Shown one piece after another: positions 5,606-8,895 of a stretch of DNA of 8,895 nt. The stretch lies in contig DASYRM010000055.1 in assembly GCA_036004405.1 (NCBI GenBank), forward strand, positions 1 through 8,895, written 5' to 3'. A program made the position numbers and the translations under genes. The notes below the pieces were generated by a model. That model was not told the DNA's origin. It was given only the letters and a program-made list of their open reading frames with translations, and ran no database searches. The stretch's first letter is position 1. The number at the start of each line of letters is the position of its first letter. The stretch comes from DASYRM01 sp036004405 (lineage in GTDB: Bacteria > Acidobacteriota > Vicinamibacteria > Vicinamibacterales > UBA2999).

Positions 5606-6499
5606 TCAAGCGGATCGATGCTTGCGGCGGGTAGCCGGCTGGTCGAGGACGGCTTGCACGCGGGCGACCGCTTCCCGGAGATAGCCTTCGTCGAGCTCGA
5701 TGCCCACGAAGTTGACGCCGAGCGTGGCGCAGGCCACGGCGGTCGAGCCCAGACCCATGAACGGGTCCGCCGCTGTGCGAGCCCGGTCGAGCCCATGGAG
5801 CCGCAGGCACATCTCCGGAAGCTTCGGCGGGAAGGTGGCCGGGTGCGGCCGGTCTTTCTCACGGCTCTGGATGGTGTCGTACGGGATGAACCAGGTGTTG
5901 CCCCGGCAGCGGACCCCGCCGGCGGCCGTCTGCCAGCGACCGACGTTCGACTGGTCCTGGTAGCGCACGCCGACCGCCTGGCGGTCGAGCGGCGTGTTTC
6001 CGCCCGGCGTGAAATGGAACACAAACTCGTGGCAGTCGTGCAGAAAGCGGCGGCTGTTGATCGGCTTGTAGTGACCGACGGCCAGATCGTCGGTCAGCCC
6101 CGACCGGGTTCCCGCCAGCCCCTTTTCGATCGCGATCGACTTGATCCAGTGGATGGTGTTCTGCAGCCGGAAGTGGCCGCGCGCGGTGTGCGCCACGTCG
6201 AGCGCCGTCCACGGATCCGTAGGCTTGGCGCCGACGTTGAGGAAGAGCGAGCCCTGGGGTGAGAGCGCCTGCCCGGCGGCCGCCAGCCACCGATCGGTCC
6301 ACTGCAGATACTCCGAACGGGGGATGGTGTCGTCGTAGGTGCGGTAGCGGATGCCCAGGTTGTAGGGTGGCGACGTGACGATGGCGTCGATGCTTCCCGG
6401 CTCGAGCTCGGGCAGCAGTTCCGTGCAGTCGCCCAGATAGAACCGAAAGCTGGTGGATCCGGAGGTGAGGGTGGTGTGGGGACGGATCGAGCGAGGCAC
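5606..6499 (-). CDS. Orphan beta-class site-specific DNA methyltransferase (N4-cytosine or N6-adenine)
   Basis: The enzyme is 297 residues and transfers a methyl group from S-adenosylmethionine to an exocyclic amino group in DNA. The catalytic motif IV comes first (VTSPPYNLGI, 41-50), and the AdoMet-binding motif I comes last (DPFMGLGSTAVA, 245-256, then FVGIELD, 264-270). That order defines the beta class. HPATFPPKLPEM (219-230) is the helix usually found just before motif I. SPPY is most common in N4-cytosine enzymes, but TSPPYN also occurs in N6-adenine ones, so the base cannot be fixed. The 92-210 region should hold the target recognition part. No restriction endonuclease lies beside it, so it is probably a solitary, perhaps regulatory, methyltransferase. 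The GTG at 6499 has no Shine-Dalgarno but sits 7 bases after TACAAT, suggesting a leaderless mRNA. A 69-residue Cys/His protein gene lies 40 bp upstream and the LysR gene 31 bp downstream, all on one strand. Confidence 0.93.
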   Translation of the reverse strand: MPRSIRPHTTLTSGSTSFRFYLGDCTELLPELEPGSIDAIVTSPPYNLGIRYRTYDDTIPRSEYLQWTDRWLAAAGQALSPQGSLFLNVGAKPTDPWTALDVAHTARGHFRLQNTIHWIKSIAIEKGLAGTRSGLTDDLAVGHYKPINSRRFLHDCHEFVFHFTPGGNTPLDRQAVGVRYQDQSNVGRWQTAAGGVRCRGNTWFIPYDTIQSREKDRPHPATFPPKLPEMCLRLHGLDRARTAADPFMGLGSTAVACATLGVNFVGIELDEGYLREAVARVQAVLDQPATRRKHRSA

Positions 6500-6506
6500 C
6501 GCGCCG

Positions 6507-6512
6507 ATTGTA
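6507..6512 (-). promoter_or_regulatory. -10 box of the methyltransferase gene
   Basis: The minus strand reads GCTACAATCGGCGC, with TACAAT at 6512-6507. The predicted start site, about 7 bases on, coincides with the GTG at 6499, so this gene can be transcribed on its own as a leaderless message. No -35 match is seen. Confidence 0.5.
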
Positions 6513-6539
6513 GCGCGGTGGTCTGATTGAGGCCGCGAA

Positions 6540-6749
6540 TTACGACGCGCGCGTTTCGATCAGGCTGACGGCGGGGACGTGCTCGCGCTCGGCTGCCACC
6601 GTGTGGTTGCGGCGGTGCGCGTGCGACTCGCACGTCGAGCCCTTCTCTTCGACGTAGGTCAGCTCACGTCCGCTGGCCAGGTCGCGATACCGTCCGATGA
6701 CGCAGCCGCAGGTCAGCGTTCGAAACCCAAGGAGCCTCACGAGACTCAT
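6540..6749 (-). CDS. Small Cys/His-rich protein, possible zinc-binding
   Basis: The product is 69 residues, cytosolic, of unknown family. MSLVRLLGFRTLTCGCVIGR opens the protein with Cys14-Gly-Cys16; YRDLASGRELTYVEEKG forms a probable beta hairpin. Cys40 is followed by ESHAHRRNH with His43, His45 and His49. A CxC plus CxxHxH pattern could hold one zinc ion in a ribbon-like fold; this is inference. The ATG at 6749 is chosen because GGAGG (6760-6756) lies 6 bases ahead. The frame is open further upstream to 6896, but that extension is low-complexity Arg/Pro and lacks a ribosome site. An AT-rich TTATAT (6770-6765) just upstream may be its -10 box. It is followed after 40 bp by the DNA methyltransferase gene, so the two may be cotranscribed, though the latter also has its own promoter. 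Confidence 0.68.
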   Translation of the reverse strand: MSLVRLLGFRTLTCGCVIGRYRDLASGRELTYVEEKGSTCESHAHRRNHTVAAEREHVPAVSLIETRAS

Positions 6750-6755
6750 GGTTCG

Positions 6756-6760
6756 CCTCC
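6756..6760 (-). promoter_or_regulatory. Ribosome binding site of the small Cys/His protein
   Basis: GGAGG on the minus strand sits 6 bases ahead of the ATG at 6749. It is a full Shine-Dalgarno core and decides the start against the longer open frame. Confidence 0.6.
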
Positions 6761-6964
6761 ACTCATATAAACGAGCAAATCGCGTGCCGCGAACATTTGA
6801 GGGAGAAGGCCGTCGCGGCGGAATCCGGTCCCCGGAAAATCGGGCCGGAATCACGCGGATCGCGCCGCGCCGGTGCGGCTGATCGAGTGGACACAACGTG
6901 TCACCTTGGCGACAAAAAGCGCCACGGATTGGATCACTTCAATCGGTTGGACGACGGTCCGCCG
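6761..6964. other. Intergenic stretch with no gene supported
   Basis: About 200 bases separate the small Cys/His gene from the end of the membrane-protein gene. Open frames here are short and Arg-rich with no ribosome site. The visible structure is a bulged inverted repeat GTGGACAC-AAC-GTGTCAC near 6887-6904 and TGGCG...CGCCA (6906-6924) with a five-A run between the arms. Either could help end the minus-strand membrane-protein transcript, but neither has a proper U-tract. Confidence 0.4.
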
Positions 6965-7516
6965 TCAGGGGATTTCTGAGGTTCTCGGATTCGAAGGGTT
7001 GCGCACGTCCTCGAAGGCGCGCAGATCGCGGGCGCGCTGCGAGCCGGCCAGCTGACGGGCGCGCGCGATGCGCAGCAGGAACGCGGCGTGGAAACCGCCG
7101 ATGATGAGCGTCTCGAGGGGCGTGGGCTCGGGCACCAGCGCCGTCGTCAGGTTGAGGATGGTCGCCGCCGCGAACACCACGGTGAACAGCGGATCCGCGC
7201 CGGACCCGCGGACACGCGGCGCTACGGCCATGGCCGTCGTCTCCCAGGCCGGCGTCCCGGCCGGGCCCTCATAGAAGACTTGGAGGTAGCGGCCGATTCG
7301 TTCAACACCCACGTGCAATGCGTTGATGGCTTCAAAGCCGCCGACGAGCACGGCCAGCGGAGGGAGGGCAGCGACGGGCAGGTCGCCGAAGAGGACGACG
7401 ACGATGGCGAGCGACGCCCAACAGACGACGACGACCGGTACGAGCACCATGCGGGCCGTCCCGCGCGATGCGATGGTCGCGCGCAGCGCTGTGAACTCGC
7501 TCTCCGACAGACTCAT
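6965..7516 (-). CDS. Four-helix inner-membrane protein of unknown function
   Basis: The product is 183 residues with a soluble N-terminus (MSLSESEFTALRATIASRGT, 1-20) and four hydrophobic segments: MVLVPVVVVCWASLAIVVVL (23-42), VAALPPLAVLVGGFEAI (48-64), FTVVFAAATILNLTTALV (111-128) and LIIGGFHAAFLLRI (137-150). The loop ALHVGVERIGRYLQVFYEG (66-84) between the second and third segments carries the most distinctive residues. The C-terminus is a charged cytoplasmic tail (RARQLAGSQRARDLRAFEDV). No catalytic motif is recognisable. ATG 7516 is preceded by GGAGAGGCGG, a usable ribosome site; the in-frame extension to 7600 is not protein-like. The gene is divergent from the carboxypeptidase gene across 177 bp. 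Confidence 0.8.
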   Translation of the reverse strand: MSLSESEFTALRATIASRGTARMVLVPVVVVCWASLAIVVVLFGDLPVAALPPLAVLVGGFEAINALHVGVERIGRYLQVFYEGPAGTPAWETTAMAVAPRVRGSGADPLFTVVFAAATILNLTTALVPEPTPLETLIIGGFHAAFLLRIARARQLAGSQRARDLRAFEDVRNPSNPRTSEIP

Positions 7517-7626
7517 GACCGCCTCTCCGGCCCGGCATGGCACCTGTTTTGGACTCTTGCGCCCCGGGGAAGACCGGGGAGGTGTCGAGGTCGCGCACAA
7601 AATCGTGATCGCGCGCGTAGTACCTC

Positions 7627-7654
7627 TTGCATCATACAGATCTCTTGGTAGAAT
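7627..7654 (+). promoter_or_regulatory. Sigma70-like promoter of the carboxypeptidase gene
   Basis: TTGCAT (7627-7632), a 16-bp spacer and TAGAAT (7649-7654) form a good housekeeping promoter, with TTGG just before the -10 box. The predicted start near 7661 gives a leader of about 33 bases before GTG 7694. Confidence 0.65.
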
Positions 7655-7693
7655 GCCGATACACGTAACAGCTTGTTTGCCAAAGAGTTGCCT

Positions 7694-8767
7694 GTGAACA
7701 TATCCCGTCTGTTCAGCCTGGCGCGGGTCACCTGTGCCGTGTCAATCCTGGTTGTTGGCTGCCTGCCGGCTGAATCTGCCCCGGCCACGAGCCGCACTCG
7801 CTCGTCGGTCGAGCGCGTCCCAGGTTCTCAGAAACTCACCCTCAAGAAGAAAAAGGTCACGACTTCGCGGACTAGAGCCGCCGCGTCGCGCGCCCGGGTG
7901 TCGCTGCGGGCCCGCCAGCTGCAGGAAGCCCGGCAGCCGCGCTTCAAGTTCGACGACTCGGGCGCTGTGGTGCCGGACATCCGCGCCGAAGCCGCCATCA
8001 TCTACGACCCCAAGACGGGGCAGGTGCTGTGGGAGCAGAACTCGCTCGACCAGCGCTCGATCGCGAGCATCACCAAGGTCATGACCGCGACCGTGATTCT
8101 CGAGGACCCGAACGTGGACCTGACGACGCCGATCGTCGTCGACCGCAGCGACGTGCGCGCGGCCTCCACCACCTATCTTCGCGCCGGCTACAAGGTGACC
8201 CGCGACGACCTCCTGCACCTCCTCCTCATCGGGTCCGACAACGCGGCCGCCCGCGCGCTGGCACGCACGTCGCCGCAGGGCTCCGAAGGGTTTGTGCGCC
8301 GCATGAACGAGAAGGCCGAGGAGCTCGGGCTGAAGACGACGAGCTACGCGGATCCGTCCGGATTGTTGAACGCCAACGTGTCGTCGGCCTATGACCTGGC
8401 GCGCCTCATCAGCTACGTGTCGGGCAACGACCGCATCGCGAGCATCATGCGCACACCGCAGTACACGGTGCACGCTGGGAGCCGCACTATCACGGTGTCG
8501 TCCACCAATCAGCTCGTGAGAGTGGGCGACGTGGACGTGCAGGCGGGCAAGACCGGCTTCATCCGCTCGGCCGGCTACTGCCTGGCGACGCTGCTGCGGC
8601 TGCCGCAGGGCGGGCCCGATGTGGCCGTGGTGGTGCTCGGCGCGAAGTCGAACGCCGGCCGCTTCTGGGAAACGCGCCACCTGTTCAACTGGCTCGCGGG
8701 CAAGGCCGAGAACCTGCTGGGCGACACCGTCGAGGCGAAGACGGCGACGCCGGCCGCGAACAACTAG
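7694..8767 (+). CDS. dacA: D-alanyl-D-alanine carboxypeptidase (penicillin-binding protein 5/6 family, S11 peptidase)
   Basis: This 357-residue exported enzyme removes the terminal D-Ala from peptidoglycan pentapeptides and limits cross-linking. All three catalytic motifs are present: SITK with nucleophile Ser125 and Lys128, SDN (181-183) and KTG (286-288), the last in QAGKTGFIRSAGYC. An export signal occupies about 1-23 (hydrophobic VTCAVSILVVGC); V20-V21-G22-C23 could be a weak lipobox, and an A-P-A site follows at 29-31. Residues 32-83 are a basic linker with K51-K54 and many Arg. The catalytic domain is about 92-340. The C-terminal beta domain and amphipathic anchor of E. coli PBP5 are missing, so the protein must be held by lipid or cell-wall contact, or be soluble. 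GTG 7694 follows AAGAG by 6 bases; a TTG at 7673 would add 7 residues ahead of the signal. The symbol is by family only. The gene stands alone with its own promoter and terminator. Confidence 0.92.
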   Translation: MNISRLFSLARVTCAVSILVVGCLPAESAPATSRTRSSVERVPGSQKLTLKKKKVTTSRTRAAASRARVSLRARQLQEARQPRFKFDDSGAVVPDIRAEAAIIYDPKTGQVLWEQNSLDQRSIASITKVMTATVILEDPNVDLTTPIVVDRSDVRAASTTYLRAGYKVTRDDLLHLLLIGSDNAAARALARTSPQGSEGFVRRMNEKAEELGLKTTSYADPSGLLNANVSSAYDLARLISYVSGNDRIASIMRTPQYTVHAGSRTITVSSTNQLVRVGDVDVQAGKTGFIRSAGYCLATLLRLPQGGPDVAVVVLGAKSNAGRFWETRHLFNWLAGKAENLLGDTVEAKTATPAANN

Positions 8768-8787
8768 GGGCGTTCCCGCGAAGAACT

Positions 8788-8817
8788 AAAAAGGCGGTCC
8801 TTTGGGACCGCCTTTTT
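8788..8817 (+). terminator. Strong intrinsic terminator
   Basis: A stem GGCGGTCC (8793-8800) / GGACCGCC (8805-8812) with loop TTTG is flanked by AAAAA and TTTTT, so it can work in both directions. It lies 20 bases after the stop codon of the carboxypeptidase gene. Confidence 0.92.
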
Positions 8818-8830
8818 CTTTTGCGCACGG

Positions 8831-8887
8831 GCCGCCTGAAGACGGCCCCTACGACTGAGCCGCCTGAAAGGCGGCCCCTACGACTGA
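8831..8887. repeat. Two tandem copies of a 28/29-bp hairpin repeat
   Basis: Copy 1 (8831-8858) and copy 2 (8859-8887) both begin GCCGCCTGAA and end CGGCCCCTACGACTGA, differing only by a short change in the middle. Copy 2 is a perfect hairpin, GCCGCC-TGAAA-GGCGGC. Copy 1 pairs differently, as GGGCCG/CGGCCC (8829-8834 with 8843-8848). This is like the short intergenic palindromes scattered in some Acidobacteriota genomes. No coding potential is seen up to the window edge. Confidence 0.75.
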
Positions 8888-8895
8888 TAGCCCCG

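Noticed and set aside
5402..6262. A long plus-strand open frame opposite the LysR and methyltransferase genes
   Set aside because: It crosses two well-identified genes on the other strand and has no recognisable domain.
242..6499. A restriction-modification system made of the nuclease-like protein and the methyltransferase
   Set aside because: The genes are more than 4 kb apart, on opposite strands, with unrelated genes between them, and the nuclease assignment is itself tentative.
6797..7104. Short plus-strand open frames between the small Cys/His gene and the membrane-protein gene
   Set aside because: They are Arg-rich, lack ribosome sites, and overlap each other and the membrane-protein gene.
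7588..7618. Partly symmetric GC-rich block with CGCGCAC and GTGATCGCGCG in the divergent gap before the carboxypeptidase gene
   Set aside because: The arms do not line up as a true inverted repeat and the region is simply rich in CG steps.

Overview
The window looks like a chromosomal segment of a high-GC bacterium, most likely an Acidobacteriota member of the Vicinamibacteria type. The main pointer is the secreted protein at 3322-4593, which has the layout of the 'VWFA-related Acidobacterial domain' family. The high GC, several short-leader promoters and a GC-rich hairpin repeat at the right edge also fit. No phage, insertion sequence, CRISPR array, tRNA or rRNA is visible. No stretch longer than 300 bases lacks a gene.

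Layout from left to right. (1) A response-regulator gene runs off the left edge on the minus strand. (2) Two plus-strand genes (242-967 and 974-1684) form a tight pair of unrecognised proteins. The first resembles a PD-(D/E)XK nuclease core joined to a histone-H1-like Lys/Ala/Pro tail. The second has a small N-terminal domain, a Pro/Ala linker, a helical domain and a basic-then-acidic tail. (3) An SGNH/GDSL-type hydrolase gene (minus) converges on this pair and overlaps it by 4 bases. (4) rpiB (minus) and the VWFA-like gene (plus) diverge from a 27-bp promoter gap. (5) Three minus-strand genes follow one another in the order of transcription: a 69-residue Cys/His protein, an orphan beta-class DNA methyltransferase and a LysR-type regulator. 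(6) A four-helix membrane protein (minus) diverges from a D-alanyl-D-alanine carboxypeptidase gene (plus). The latter ends in a textbook terminator, followed by two tandem copies of a hairpin repeat.

How the genes work together: mostly they look like independent housekeeping and accessory units rather than one pathway. They are sugar-phosphate isomerisation (rpiB), peptidoglycan trimming (dacA-like), DNA methylation and transcription control. The part least explained by known biology is the pair at 242-1684. Next come the Cys/His protein with the orphan methyltransferase, and a recurring promoter layout in which the -10 box lies so close to the start codon that several mRNAs should be leaderless or nearly so. 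No clear multi-gene defence or biosynthetic system is visible.
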